Positions 7,850-16,645 of a DNA stretch of 64,000 nt are shown piece by piece. The notes under the pieces were generated by a model that had not been told where the DNA came from, did not search any database, and was given only the letters and a program-made list of their open reading frames with translations. The position numbers were made by a program, and so were the translations under genes. Position 1 is the stretch's first letter, and every line of letters starts with the position of its first letter. Origin of the DNA: JAJYVT01 sp035534455 (GTDB taxonomy: Bacteria > Actinomycetota > Acidimicrobiia > Acidimicrobiales > RAAP-2); assembly GCA_035534455.1 (NCBI GenBank), contig DATLRV010000038.1, positions 1 through 64,000 on the forward strand, in the 5' to 3' direction.

Positions 7850-8683
7850 ATGACCGCCACCGACCAGACGACTGACGATCACGCCCTGAAGGCCAGGCAT
7901 CGTGCCATGTGGGCGCTGGGCGACTACGCGACGGTGGCCACCGACCTGATCCCCGCCCTGGGATCCGAGCTGGTGGCGGCGTGCGAGGTTCAAGCCGGAG
8001 ACCGGGTGCTGGACGTCGCCGCCGGGTGCGGGAACGTGGCGATCCCGGCCGCCGAACTGCGGGCGGACGTCGTGGCCTGCGACCTGACGCCGGAGCTCCT
8101 CCGGATCGGGCAGGTGCACGCAACACGAGCCGGCGTGGTCCTCCAGTGGCGCGAAGCCGACGCCGAGTCGCTGCCGTTCGACGACGGCGAGTTCGACGTC
8201 GTGATGTCCTGCGTCGGTGTCATGTTCGCCCCCCGCCACGACGTCTGTGCCGGCGAGATGCTCCGGGTCCTGCGTCCGGGAGGAACCCTCGGCCTGATCA
8301 GCTGGACGCCGGAGGGGTTCATCGGCCAGATGCTCGCGACCATGATGCCGTACGCGCCCCCGCCCCCGCCTGGCGCACAGCCCCCCACGCTGTGGGGGTC
8401 GGAGGATCACCTGCGAACGCTCCTCGGCGAGGACGTCGAGGTGACCATGCAGCGAAGGGCCGTGACGATCGATCACTTCTCCACGCCCGAGGACTTTCGC
8501 GACTACTTCAAGGCGCACTACGGCCCGGTCGTCGCCACGTACCGTCATCTTGCCGACGAACCGGATCGAACCGCGTCGCTCGACCGGGACCTCTCCGACC
8601 TCGCCGGGCGCCACGCCCTCGGCGCGGCGCCGATGCGTATGGAGTGGGAGTACCTCCTGGCGATCGCCCGGAAGCAGGACTGA
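7850..8683 (+). CDS. class I SAM-dependent methyltransferase
   Basis: The 277-residue protein has the Rossmann-like methyltransferase fold of the UbiE/Methyltransf_11 group. Motif I is VLDVAAGCGNVAIPAA (residues about 49-64), motif II VVACDLTPELL, the motif IV region FDVVMSCVGVMFAP, and post-motif MLRVLRPGGTLGLISWTPEG. The substrate cannot be read from the sequence; the ending MEWEYLLAIARKQD resembles proteins acting on small molecules. GAAGGAG lies about 9 nt before the ATG. Its position divergent from an HxlR regulator suggests inducible expression, possibly for detoxification. Confidence 0.85.
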   Translation: MTATDQTTDDHALKARHRAMWALGDYATVATDLIPALGSELVAACEVQAGDRVLDVAAGCGNVAIPAAELRADVVACDLTPELLRIGQVHATRAGVVLQWREADAESLPFDDGEFDVVMSCVGVMFAPRHDVCAGEMLRVLRPGGTLGLISWTPEGFIGQMLATMMPYAPPPPPGAQPPTLWGSEDHLRTLLGEDVEVTMQRRAVTIDHFSTPEDFRDYFKAHYGPVVATYRHLADEPDRTASLDRDLSDLAGRHALGAAPMRMEWEYLLAIARKQD

Positions 8684-8711
8684 GGCGGCGCCGAGGGGCA
8701 AGAATCACGTC

Positions 8712-9545
8712 ATGCCCCCCTGGATCTGTGCAACGTGCGGCGTCCAGCACGCCGACACCACCGCGGCGCCCGACCAGTGCGCCATCTGCGAGGACGAGCG
8801 CCAGTACGTCGGGGCCGACGGGCAGGCGTGGACGACGACGGCCGCCCTTGCCGCGGCGCACCAGGTCGTGGTGAAGGAGGAGGAGCCCGGTCTCTTCGGG
8901 GTCGGCATCGAGCCGTCCGTCGCGATCGGACAGCGCGCGCTCCTCGTCCAGACGGCGTCGGGCAACGTGCTGTGGGACTGCATCCCGCTCCTCGACGACG
9001 CCGCCCGAGCGCGCCTTTCCGAACTGGGGGGCATCTCTGCCATCTGCATGTCGCATCCCCACTTCTACGGCGCGTACGTCGAATTCGCGGACGCCTTCGG
9101 CGCGCGGGTGTTCATTCCGCGCGCCGACGCGGGGTGGATCCGTCGCCCTTCCGAGCACGTCGAGCTCTTCGAGGACGAGTTCGAGCCCGTGCCCGGCCTC
9201 ACCCTGGCCCGCATCGGCGGCCACTTCGACGGCGCCGCCGTCCTGCACTGGCCGGCAGGGTCCGAGGGCCGCGGCGCGCTCCTCACGGGCGACACGGTGA
9301 CGGTCGTCCCCGACCGCGGCTGGACGAGCTTCATGTGGAGCTACCCCAACCTGATCCCCCTCGACGAGGACGCCGTGCAGGACATCGCCGCACGCGTCGG
9401 GCGCTTCCGGTTCGACCGCGTCTACGGCGGCTGGTGGGGACGCGTCATCGTCGACGACGGCGCGGCAGCCGTCCGCCGCTCCGCGGACCGCTACGTCGAA
9501 CGCCTGCGTGGGCACCGGCCACCGTCCGCGCCCCCCGCGGGCTGA
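8712..9545 (+). CDS. metallo-beta-lactamase-fold hydrolase with N-terminal zinc ribbon
   Basis: The 277-residue protein begins with a rubredoxin-like zinc knuckle, WICATCGVQHADT and QCAICEDERQYV (two CxxC pairs between residues 6 and 31), followed by an MBL fold. The expected HxHxDH motif is replaced by SHPHFYGAYVEFA, so the metal site is at best partial. Other fold landmarks, GGHFDGAAVLHWP and GALLTGDTVTV, are present. The family is found across bacteria without a fixed substrate. It follows the methyltransferase by 28 bp on the same strand and may share its transcript. Confidence 0.75.
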   Translation: MPPWICATCGVQHADTTAAPDQCAICEDERQYVGADGQAWTTTAALAAAHQVVVKEEEPGLFGVGIEPSVAIGQRALLVQTASGNVLWDCIPLLDDAARARLSELGGISAICMSHPHFYGAYVEFADAFGARVFIPRADAGWIRRPSEHVELFEDEFEPVPGLTLARIGGHFDGAAVLHWPAGSEGRGALLTGDTVTVVPDRGWTSFMWSYPNLIPLDEDAVQDIAARVGRFRFDRVYGGWWGRVIVDDGAAAVRRSADRYVERLRGHRPPSAPPAG

Positions 9546-9593
9546 CCCGAGCGGGGAGCGGGGAGCGACAAGCACGCGCACCCCGCTCCCGGC

Positions 9594-9625
9594 GGTCAGC
9601 AGGTCAGCAGGTCAGCAGGTCAGCG
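9594..9625. repeat. 8-bp tandem repeat, four units, over a stop codon
   Basis: The unit GGTCAGCA occurs three times in succession, followed by GGTCAGCG. The stop codon of the secreted-protein gene (9612-9614) lies inside the array. Each unit carries a further TGA, so loss of one copy would leave the protein unchanged. Confidence 0.9.
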
Positions 9626-10247
9626 CGCCGTGCGCAGACTGCAGCGTCGATCCTGTGAATGTGATTGTGCCTGTCGTCGTGTACACGACGTGCGTGAACG
9701 TGAAGTGGAAGGTCCCTCTCATGGACACCGCGGCCCCTGTCGCCTCGGTCCCCTTGAACGTGAGGGTCGCCGTCTCCACGACCGTGCGCCTGTTGACGGA
9801 GATCCCGTCCCAGACGGTGAGGTGCCCGGATGCGAGGGACATGGAGGGTGTGACTGTCACGACCGTGTTCGATGTGGGTGTTGTCGGTGTCTGCTTGACG
9901 GGCACGCCTGTTGTGAACACGATGGGCTGCACGGATGCGGTGCCGGTGAACGTGGTCGTCGACCAGAACCCGTTCTTGTTCCCGGTGTTGTGGAACTGCG
10001 CGTTGCCGCTCACCGACATGTAGGCATCGGTCACCGGCATCCAACATGTGGCCGGGAGTGTGACCGGTGACCCCGGTGGCACGAATGTGACGACCAGAGC
10101 GTCGAATACCTCCGTGCCGTGAGCCGTGCCGCCTGTGTGCGCGGCGCCCTGCGCCCCGGCCCACGTCGCGCCGCCGCCCAGAGCAGCCCCGAGTACCGCG
10201 ATTCCCATGCCGGCGCCAAGCCGGCGTGCGAACGAGTTTCCTTTCAC
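9612..10247 (-). CDS. secreted protein of unknown function
   Basis: The 211-residue product starts at GTG 10247, about 6-8 nt after GAAGAAGGGAATC. It opens with a clear Sec signal: basic residues KGNSFARR, a hydrophobic stretch GMGIAVLGAALGGGATWA, and a likely cleavage site near AGAQGAAHTG. The mature part is rich in Thr, Val and Ser in alternating pattern (VVTVTPSMSLASGHLTVWDG, ATLTFKG), which suggests an all-beta fold. It has two cysteines, CW after TLPAT and a terminal TC. Thr is often encoded by ACA, which is uncommon in the housekeeping genes here. No family was recognised. A palindrome in the upstream gap may regulate it. Confidence 0.65.
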   Translation of the reverse strand: MKGNSFARRLGAGMGIAVLGAALGGGATWAGAQGAAHTGGTAHGTEVFDALVVTFVPPGSPVTLPATCWMPVTDAYMSVSGNAQFHNTGNKNGFWSTTTFTGTASVQPIVFTTGVPVKQTPTTPTSNTVVTVTPSMSLASGHLTVWDGISVNRRTVVETATLTFKGTEATGAAVSMRGTFHFTFTHVVYTTTGTITFTGSTLQSAHGALTC

Positions 10248-10317
10248 AGATGATTCCCTTCTTCTCGGCCCAATGCGACCGGATCGCGCCGCGCGCGCAT
10301 CATTGCTGCGAAAGAAC

Positions 10318-10331
10318 CCTATTGCAATAGG
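10318..10331. promoter_or_regulatory. perfect 14-bp palindrome in an AT-rich intergenic patch
   Basis: CCTATTGCAATAGG is an exact palindrome inside an unusually AT-rich stretch between the secreted-protein gene and the divergent APH-family gene. It is followed by TATGCAATCC, a partial copy of the half site. It could be an operator for a dimeric regulator. No run of T follows, so it is not a terminator. Confidence 0.4.
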
Positions 10332-10445
10332 TATGCAATCCGGAAACATTCGGCGACAGAAGGGGCCGCGGCACGCGCAACCAGCATTGCGTCGCGCTTC
10401 TTTGACGCCGGACGACGTTGCCACGGGGTCGTAACCTCGGTGACC

Positions 10446-11450
10446 GTGGCCTCGTCGCAGGATCTCGGACTGCCCGACGACTACCTGGAGCGCCTTCCCC
10501 GATCCTGGCGGCCCTGGGTCGAGCACCTGCCCGAGATGCTCGAGGCGTACCTCGAACGTTGGCAGCTCACGGTCACGGGCGCCTTCGACCTCTCGTTCAG
10601 CTACGTCGTGCCGGTCGCGCGTGCCGACGGTCGCGCCTGCGTCCTCAAGCTCCAGCCGACCGACGTCCCCGGCGTGGAGGGAGCAGAGAGGGAGCTGCTC
10701 GGCCTGCGCCTCGCGGGCCCGGTGACCGTCGGAGTGATCGAGGAGGATGCCGCCAGCGGGGCGCTCCTCCTCGAGCGGGCGCAACCGGGCACCACGCTCG
10801 AGGCCATGTGCGAGAGGGACGACGAGGCGGCCACCGTCATCCTTGCCACCGTGATCCGCGCGTACGGGCGACCGCTCGAGGACCCCGGCTCGATGGGCCT
10901 GCGGCCGTTCGGGGAATTCGCCGAGGCGTTCGAGCGCTTCGACCGCGGGCCACACGGCCAGGTCGCTCGCAAGAGGGCGGCGGCGGCGCCCGAGTCACGG
11001 CTGTCGGTCCTCCTCGGCATGGACGAGCTGGGAACGGGCATCCCCGCGATGCGATCGGCTCGGGACACGGCCGAACGCGTTCTCGGCGAGCTGACCTCGG
11101 ACCACCGAGAGCCCTACCTGCTCCACGGCGACCTCCACCACGGCAACGTCCTCGCCGACGACGAGCGCGGGCACCTCGTCGTCGACCCCTGGGGCCTCTA
11201 CGGCGATCGGTCCGCGGACGTCGCTCCTGCCCTCGAGAACCCGCTCGAATTCGTGGCCAGGACGCCGGACCTCGGCGCGCTCCTCCGCCGCCGGCTTGCC
11301 GTCTACACCGACGTCCTGCACCTGGACGGGGAGCAGCTCGCCGCCTGGTGCTACGTCTACAGCACCATCCGCGCCCTGTGGAGCCTCGAGGACGGTGGCG
11401 ACGCGTCGTCCCAGGCGCGGACGGTCGGCGCGTTGCGCACGCTCATCTGA
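10446..11450 (+). CDS. APH-family antibiotic or small-molecule phosphotransferase
   Basis: The protein is about 334 residues and resembles the APH(6)/hydroxyurea phosphotransferase family. The Brenner catalytic loop is HGDLHHGNVL, the metal-binding DPWG segment is VVDPWGLYGDRSADVA, and the N-terminal lobe carries CVLKLQPTDV with the ATP-contacting Lys. Members phosphorylate streptomycin-like drugs or unknown metabolites, so resistance cannot be assumed. GTG 10446 is preferred because a TAACCT -10 box (10432-10437) ends 8 nt before it; GTG 10440 would lie upstream of the expected transcript start. The gene is flanked by a divergent secreted-protein gene and convergent serA. Confidence 0.8.
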   Translation: MASSQDLGLPDDYLERLPRSWRPWVEHLPEMLEAYLERWQLTVTGAFDLSFSYVVPVARADGRACVLKLQPTDVPGVEGAERELLGLRLAGPVTVGVIEEDAASGALLLERAQPGTTLEAMCERDDEAATVILATVIRAYGRPLEDPGSMGLRPFGEFAEAFERFDRGPHGQVARKRAAAAPESRLSVLLGMDELGTGIPAMRSARDTAERVLGELTSDHREPYLLHGDLHHGNVLADDERGHLVVDPWGLYGDRSADVAPALENPLEFVARTPDLGALLRRRLAVYTDVLHLDGEQLAAWCYVYSTIRALWSLEDGGDASSQARTVGALRTLI

Positions 11451-11486
11451 CCGGGAACGGCCCGGCGCTCGGCGTCTCCGAACGGC

Positions 11487-13064
11487 TTACCCCGAGAGGG
11501 TCACCGCGTGGATCCCGAAGATCCCGTCGCCCTGGCGCAGGTGCTCGACAAGGTCCGCCGGCACGGGCTCCGACGTGGACAGCACCATGAGCGCGCTGTG
11601 CCCGTCGGCGCTCGGGCCGACGGCCATCGACGAGATCGAGACGCCGGCGATCCCAAGGGCCATGCCGACGACCCCGATCATCCCGGGGCGGTCGTCGTTG
11701 TGCACCACCAGCATGTTCGGGGCGGGAGGCACCTCGAGCGTGTGATCGTCGACCATCACGATCCGCGGCTCGGGGCGCGCGCCGGCGCCGGCGAGCGTCC
11801 CGGACACGGCGTGGGTGCCGGAGCGCAAGGTGACGAGGCTCTTGTAGAAGGGCGACGCCGACGCCGAGATCGTCTCGACCGCCAGCCCGCGGCGCTCGGC
11901 GACCTGGGGCGCGTTCACGTAGGAGACCGCCTCCTCCGCCGTCGAGCCGAAGAGGCCCTTCAACGCGCAGAGGGTGAGGATCCCCGTCGACTGTCCGGCG
12001 AGCTCCCCGCGGTACTCGACCTCGAGGCGATCGGGCACTCCAACGTGGAGGCAGGCGAAGAGCCGTCCGAGCTGCTCGGTGATCTCCATGAACGGCCGGA
12101 CGGCCTCGGACACCTCGGAGGCCGCGAGGTTGACCGCGAACGGGACGAAGTCGCCCGCGAGCGCGAGCAGCACCTGTTCGGCGATGGTCACGCCCGCCTT
12201 GTCCTGCGCCTCCTCCGTCGAGGCGCCGAGGTGCGGGGTCACGACGACGTTGTCGAGCTCGAAGAGGGGGGAAGGCCCCGGCGGCTCGGTCGAAAAGACG
12301 TCGAGCGCCGCGCCGGCGACGGTCCCCGCACGGAGGGCGTCGTAGAGCGCCTCCTCGTCGACGATCCCGCCGCGGGACGTGTTCACGATCCTGATCCCCG
12401 GCTTGGCCTTCAAGAGGAGCTCGCGACCGACGAGGCCCGTGGTCTCCGCCGTCTTGGGCACGTGGATGGTGACGAAGTCCGAGTCGGCGAACACCTCGGC
12501 GAGCGAGCGGAGCTCCACCCCCATCGATCGCGCGCGGTCCGCCGAGACGTAGGGGTCGTACCCGAGCAGGCGCATGCCGAACGCCGCCGCGCGCTGGGCC
12601 ACGTACGAGCCCGCTCGACCGAGGCCGACGATGCCCAGCGTCTTCCCGTAGAGCTCGACGCCCTCCCAGCGGGCGCGCTCCCACCGTCCGGCGACGAGCG
12701 CGGCGTGGGCCTGGGGGATGTTGCGGGCCTGCGCGAGGAGGAGGCCCATGGCCTGCTCGGCCACCGACAGGATGTTCGACGTCGGCGCGTTCACCACCAT
12801 CACGCCGCGGGCGGTCGCGGCCTCCACGTCGACGTTGTCGAGACCGACCCCCGCCCGCCCGACGACCACGAGCTCGTTCGCGGCCGCGAGCACCGCTGCG
12901 GTCACCGTGGTCGCCGAGCGCACGACGAGGGCGTGGGCCCCCGCGACGACGTCGAGGAGCTGGTCGGGGCTCAGCCCCTCGCGCACGTCGACGTCGTGGC
13001 CGCCTTCGGCGAGCAGCTCGAGGCCGCGCTCGGCGATCTTCTCGGTGACGAGGACGCGCGCCAT
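11487..13064 (-). CDS. serA: D-3-phosphoglycerate dehydrogenase
   Basis: It catalyses the first step of serine synthesis, oxidising 3-phosphoglycerate with NAD+. The 525-residue length is that of the long type with an ASB domain and an ACT domain, as in Mycobacterium. The NAD site is GIVGLGRAGSYVAQRAA, the catalytic Arg/Glu/His set lies in NTSRGGIVDEEAL, TAETTGLVGRE and TPHLGASTEEAQDKAG. The ASB domain covers about residues 310-445. The C-terminal ACT domain (NMLVVHNDDRPGMIGVVG) is the likely serine feedback site. It lies 9 bp after the aminotransferase gene on the same strand, so the two are probably one operon. Confidence 0.96.
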   Translation of the reverse strand: MARVLVTEKIAERGLELLAEGGHDVDVREGLSPDQLLDVVAGAHALVVRSATTVTAAVLAAANELVVVGRAGVGLDNVDVEAATARGVMVVNAPTSNILSVAEQAMGLLLAQARNIPQAHAALVAGRWERARWEGVELYGKTLGIVGLGRAGSYVAQRAAAFGMRLLGYDPYVSADRARSMGVELRSLAEVFADSDFVTIHVPKTAETTGLVGRELLLKAKPGIRIVNTSRGGIVDEEALYDALRAGTVAGAALDVFSTEPPGPSPLFELDNVVVTPHLGASTEEAQDKAGVTIAEQVLLALAGDFVPFAVNLAASEVSEAVRPFMEITEQLGRLFACLHVGVPDRLEVEYRGELAGQSTGILTLCALKGLFGSTAEEAVSYVNAPQVAERRGLAVETISASASPFYKSLVTLRSGTHAVSGTLAGAGARPEPRIVMVDDHTLEVPPAPNMLVVHNDDRPGMIGVVGMALGIAGVSISSMAVGPSADGHSALMVLSTSEPVPADLVEHLRQGDGIFGIHAVTLSG

Positions 13065-13073
13065 CCCGAAACG

Positions 13074-14306
13074 CTACCGGGGCTCGCCGGCGCCGCCGAA
13101 CAGCGCCGCGAGGCGGCTCACGCCCTCGACGATGGCGTCGTCGGCGGTGGCGTAGCTGAGCCGCAGGTAGCCCGGGGCGCCGAACGCCTCGCCCGGGACG
13201 ACCGCAACCTTCGCCGCGTCGATGCAGACCTCTGCGAGCGCCTCGGACGTGGCGGGGCGTCGACCCCCGATCTCGTTGCCGAGGAGCGCCGAGACGTCGG
13301 GGAAGGCGTAGAAGGCGCCCATGGGCTCCTCGCAGCGGACGCCGGGGATGCGCCGGAGCATCTCGACCATGGTCTTTCTTCGCCGGTCGAAGGCGGCGCG
13401 CATCTCCGCCACGGCCTCGAGGTCGCCCGTCAGGGCCGCAAGCGCCGCGAACTGCGAGACGTTGGCGACGTTGGACGTCTCGTGCGACTGGACGTTGGAC
13501 GCCGCCACGACCGCGTCGACCGGGCCGATCATCCACCCGACGCGCCACCCGGTCATGGCGTAGGTCTTCGCCACGCCGTTCACGAGGATGCAGCGCTCCG
13601 CGAGCTCGGGGACGACGACCGGCACCGAGTGCTGCACGGCGTCGCCGTAGACGAGGTGCTCGTAGATCTCGTCGCTCACGACCCACAGGTCCCGCTCGGC
13701 GGCCCATCGCCCGATGGCCTCGATCTCGGCTTCGGGGTAGACGGCGCCGGTCGGATTCGAGGGCGAGACGAACAACAGGGCCTTGGTCCGCTCGGTGACG
13801 GCCGCTTCCAGCTGGTCGACGGTCACGCGGAACCCCTGGTCGGCGCCGGCGAACACCGGGACGGCGACGCCGCCGGCGAGCGCGATCGACTCGGGGTAGG
13901 TCGTCCAGTACGGGGCGCACACGAGGACCTCGTCACCCGGGTCGCACAGCACCGTGAAGGCGTTCGCCACCGCTTGCTTGCCCCCGTTGGTGACGATCAC
14001 CTGCTGGGCGGTCACCTCGTAGCCCGCATCGCGCCGAGTCTTGGCGGCGATGGCCTCGCGCAGCTCGGGCAGCCCCGGCGTGGGGGTGTAGTGGTGGGCG
14101 CGAGGGTCCCGGCAGGCGGCGACCGCCGCCTCGACGACGTGGGGGGGCGTCGGGAAGTCCGGTTCGCCTGCGCCGAACCCGATCACCCGCTCCCCCGCCG
14201 CCTGCAACGCCTTCGCCTTGGCGTCGATCGTCAGCGTGGCCGAGGCCGTGACCCCGGCCGCGCGCGCGGAGATCCTGCGGATTCGGGCGGTGGTCACGGG
14301 TGCCAT
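13074..14306 (-). CDS. class I aminotransferase, aspartate-type
   Basis: The 410-residue PLP enzyme resembles the aspartate/prephenate aminotransferase subgroup. Landmarks are GFGAGEPDFPTPPHV near the N-terminus, VSPSNPTGAVY, the cofactor segment VVSDEIYEHLVYGD, and the Schiff-base Lys in GVAKTYAMTGWRVGWM. The substrate is not fixed by sequence, and aspartate, alanine or aromatic amino acids are possible. The ATG at 14306 is only 9 bp from the GTG of divergent serC. A GGAGG that could serve this gene lies 12 nt upstream, inside the first codons of serC on the opposite strand. It runs into serA. Confidence 0.9.
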   Translation of the reverse strand: MAPVTTARIRRISARAAGVTASATLTIDAKAKALQAAGERVIGFGAGEPDFPTPPHVVEAAVAACRDPRAHHYTPTPGLPELREAIAAKTRRDAGYEVTAQQVIVTNGGKQAVANAFTVLCDPGDEVLVCAPYWTTYPESIALAGGVAVPVFAGADQGFRVTVDQLEAAVTERTKALLFVSPSNPTGAVYPEAEIEAIGRWAAERDLWVVSDEIYEHLVYGDAVQHSVPVVVPELAERCILVNGVAKTYAMTGWRVGWMIGPVDAVVAASNVQSHETSNVANVSQFAALAALTGDLEAVAEMRAAFDRRRKTMVEMLRRIPGVRCEEPMGAFYAFPDVSALLGNEIGGRRPATSEALAEVCIDAAKVAVVPGEAFGAPGYLRLSYATADDAIVEGVSRLAALFGGAGEPR

Positions 14307-14315
14307 GATTTCACA

Positions 14316-15461
14316 GTGCCTCCGATCGACCTGACAGCCATCGACATCCCCGCATACCTCATTCCGACCGACGGGCGGTTCGGCTCGGGACCGTCCAAGG
14401 TGCGGCCCGAGCACGTCCGCCACCTGGCGGAGACGGGCGCGGCGTATCTCGGCACGAGCCACCGGCAGCCCCCGGTGAAGGCCGTGGTCCGGCGCGTCCG
14501 GGAGGGTCTCGGGGCGCTCTTCTCTCTGCCCGAGGGCTACGAGGTGCTGCTCGGCAACGGGGGGACCACCGCCTTTTGGGACGCGGCGATCTTCGGGCTG
14601 ATCGACGCACAGAGCCAGCACCTCGTCTTCGGCGAGTTCTCCTCCAAGTTCGCCGCAGGCGCGAAGGCGGCGCCCCACCTGAAGGACCCCGACGTCATCG
14701 AGTCCCCGGCCGGCGCCCGGCCGCACGCGGTGGCCGATGCCGGCGTGGACCTCTACGCCCTCACCCACAACGAGACGTCGACCGGGGTCGCGATGGAGAT
14801 CCGGCGGCCTGCCGACGGCGGGGCGCCGGCCGAGGGGCTCGTGGCGGTCGACGCCACGTCCGCCGCGGGCGGGATGCAGGTCGACCCTTCCGAGTTCGAC
14901 GTCTACTACTTCGCCCCGCAGAAGTGCTTCGGTTCGGACGGCGGGCTGTGGGTCGCGTGCTGCTCGCCGGCGGCCGTCGAGCGCATCGAGCGCGTCAGCG
15001 GCAGTGGCCGGTGGGTGCCGCCGTCCCTCGACCTCAAGATCGCCCTCGACAATTCCCGGCTCGACCAGACGTACAACACGCCCGCGCTCGCCACGCTCTT
15101 CCTCTTGGCCGAGCAGCTCGACTGGATGCTCGGCCAGGGCGGGTTGGAGTGGACGGCGGGGCGCTGCGACCGGTCCGCCGAGATCCTCTACACGTGGGCG
15201 GAGCGATCCGGCTTCGCACGGCCCTTCGTCGAGACACCGCGCGACCGGAGCCCCGTCGTGGGGACCATCGACTTCGTCGACGAGGTCGATGCAGCGGCGG
15301 TCGCCAAGGTGCTGCGCCGACACGGGGTCGTCGACACGGAGCCCTACCGGAAGCTCGGCCGCAACCAGCTCCGGATCGCGATGTTCCCGGCGATCGACCC
15401 CGAGGACGTTGCCGCCCTCTGCGCCTGCATCACGCACGTGGTGGGCGCGCTCGCCTCGTAG
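14316..15461 (+). CDS. serC: phosphoserine aminotransferase, actinobacterial type
   Basis: It converts 3-phosphohydroxypyruvate to phosphoserine, the step after SerA. The 381-residue protein matches the mycobacterial SerC subgroup: FGSGPSKVRPEHVRHLA at the start, GNGGTTAFWDAA, LTHNETSTGV, and the PLP Lys in YYFAPQKCFGSDGGLW. The GTG at 14316 is selected because a CATGAT -10 box ends 6 nt before it, which predicts a leaderless mRNA, and because the conserved N-terminus begins there. It diverges from the aminotransferase-serA pair with a 9-bp gap, so both promoters must lie within coding sequence. Confidence 0.94.
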   Translation: MPPIDLTAIDIPAYLIPTDGRFGSGPSKVRPEHVRHLAETGAAYLGTSHRQPPVKAVVRRVREGLGALFSLPEGYEVLLGNGGTTAFWDAAIFGLIDAQSQHLVFGEFSSKFAAGAKAAPHLKDPDVIESPAGARPHAVADAGVDLYALTHNETSTGVAMEIRRPADGGAPAEGLVAVDATSAAGGMQVDPSEFDVYYFAPQKCFGSDGGLWVACCSPAAVERIERVSGSGRWVPPSLDLKIALDNSRLDQTYNTPALATLFLLAEQLDWMLGQGGLEWTAGRCDRSAEILYTWAERSGFARPFVETPRDRSPVVGTIDFVDEVDAAAVAKVLRRHGVVDTEPYRKLGRNQLRIAMFPAIDPEDVAALCACITHVVGALAS

Positions 15462-15496
15462 CCCCCGGAGGCGGGCTGGAGCGCGCTGGGGCGCCG

Positions 15497-16522
15497 TCAG
15501 CCGCCCGAGACGTCCTCCACGCGCTCGTGGCCCGAGGAGACGAACGGCATCATGGACCGCAGGCGCGCCCCGACCTGCTCGATGGGGTGCTGCTTCCCCT
15601 CCTCGCGGAGCTTGCGGTAGTTGGGCCGACCCGCGCGGTTCTCCTCGATCCATTCCTCGGCGAAGGAGCCGTCGCGGATGGCGCCGAGGATCTGGCGCAT
15701 CTCGGCGCGCACCCGCTCGTCGATCACCACGGGGCCACGCGTGAGGTCGCCGTACTCGGCGGTGTCGGAGATCGAGAAGCGCATGCCCGAGATCCCCTGC
15801 TCGTACATCAGGTCGACGATCAGCTTCATCTCGTGGAGGCACTCGAAGTAGGCGGACTCCGGCTGGTACCCCGCTTCGACCAGCGTCTCGAAGCCGGCCA
15901 TCACGAGAGAGGTCATCCCGCCGCAGAGCACGGCCTGCTCGCCGAAGAGGTCCGTCTCGGTCTCCTCAGCGAAGGTGGTGTCGAGGACGCCCGCGCGCGT
16001 GGCGCCGATCGCGTCCGCGTAGCTGAGGGCGAGCGCGTGGGCCGACCCGCTCGCGTCCTGGTGCACCGCGACGAGGCTCGGGACGCCCGCGCCCTCGGTG
16101 TAAGTGCGCCGGACCAGGTGGCCCGGGCCTTTGGGTGCGACCATCGCCACGTCGACGGCGGCGGGGGGGACGACCTGGTCGAAGCGGATGTTGAAGCCGT
16201 GGGCGAACATGAGGCAGTCGCCCGCATGTAGGTGCGGCGCGACCTCGGCGTCGTAGACGGCCTTCTGCTCGGTGTCGGGAAGGAGCATCATGACCACGTC
16301 GGCCGACGCCGTGGCCTCCGCCACCGAGGTCACGCGCAAGCCCGCCTCCTCCGCCTTCTTGCGGCTCGACGACCCCTCCCGCAGGCCGACGACCACGTCG
16401 ACCCCGGAGTCGGCGAGGTTGCGCGCGTGGGCATGGCCCTGCGAGCCGTAGCCGAGGACGGCGACCTTTCGCGCGCGGATCAGCGCGGGGTCTGCGTCGG
16501 ACTCGTAGTACAAGGTCGCCAT
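15497..16522 (-). CDS. ilvC: ketol-acid reductoisomerase
   Basis: It isomerises and reduces acetolactate or acetohydroxybutyrate in valine and isoleucine synthesis. The 341-residue class I enzyme carries the Rossmann motif VAVLGYGSQGHAHARNL and GLREGSSSRKKAEEAG, where the Arg/Ser residues favour NADPH. The Mg2+ segment is TDLFGEQAVLCGG with the downstream CLHEMKLIVDLMYEQG. AAAGGA lies before the ATG. It follows ilvN by 123 bp and is presumably read through from the ilvB attenuator. It ends 35 bp from convergent serC. Confidence 0.97.
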   Translation of the reverse strand: MATLYYESDADPALIRARKVAVLGYGSQGHAHARNLADSGVDVVVGLREGSSSRKKAEEAGLRVTSVAEATASADVVMMLLPDTEQKAVYDAEVAPHLHAGDCLMFAHGFNIRFDQVVPPAAVDVAMVAPKGPGHLVRRTYTEGAGVPSLVAVHQDASGSAHALALSYADAIGATRAGVLDTTFAEETETDLFGEQAVLCGGMTSLVMAGFETLVEAGYQPESAYFECLHEMKLIVDLMYEQGISGMRFSISDTAEYGDLTRGPVVIDERVRAEMRQILGAIRDGSFAEEWIEENRAGRPNYRKLREEGKQHPIEQVGARLRSMMPFVSSGHERVEDVSGG

Positions 16523-16645
16523 CGCTCTATGGTCCTTTCTTTCGCTCTTCTGTTCTATCTCGTTCTGTGCCGCTGCGGCGGCGGGGTGCCGCGGCGGGCT
16601 GCGGGCGGGGGCTTGCTGCGGCGGGGGCTCGCCGCGGCGGCTCGG

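Noticed and set aside
9594..9625. Phase-variable repeat at the end of the secreted-protein gene
   Set aside because: Although the unit is 8 bp, each copy supplies a stop after the same codon, so losing or gaining a copy would not change the protein.
11443..13920. 825-codon minus-strand frame overlapping serA and the aminotransferase
   Set aside because: It is Arg/Gly-rich frame-shadow sequence. The real genes in other frames account for every conserved block.
14307..15842. N-terminal extension of the aminotransferase to 922 codons
   Set aside because: The extra 512 codons are antisense to serC and unlike any protein; the internal ATG at 14306 begins the family N-terminus.
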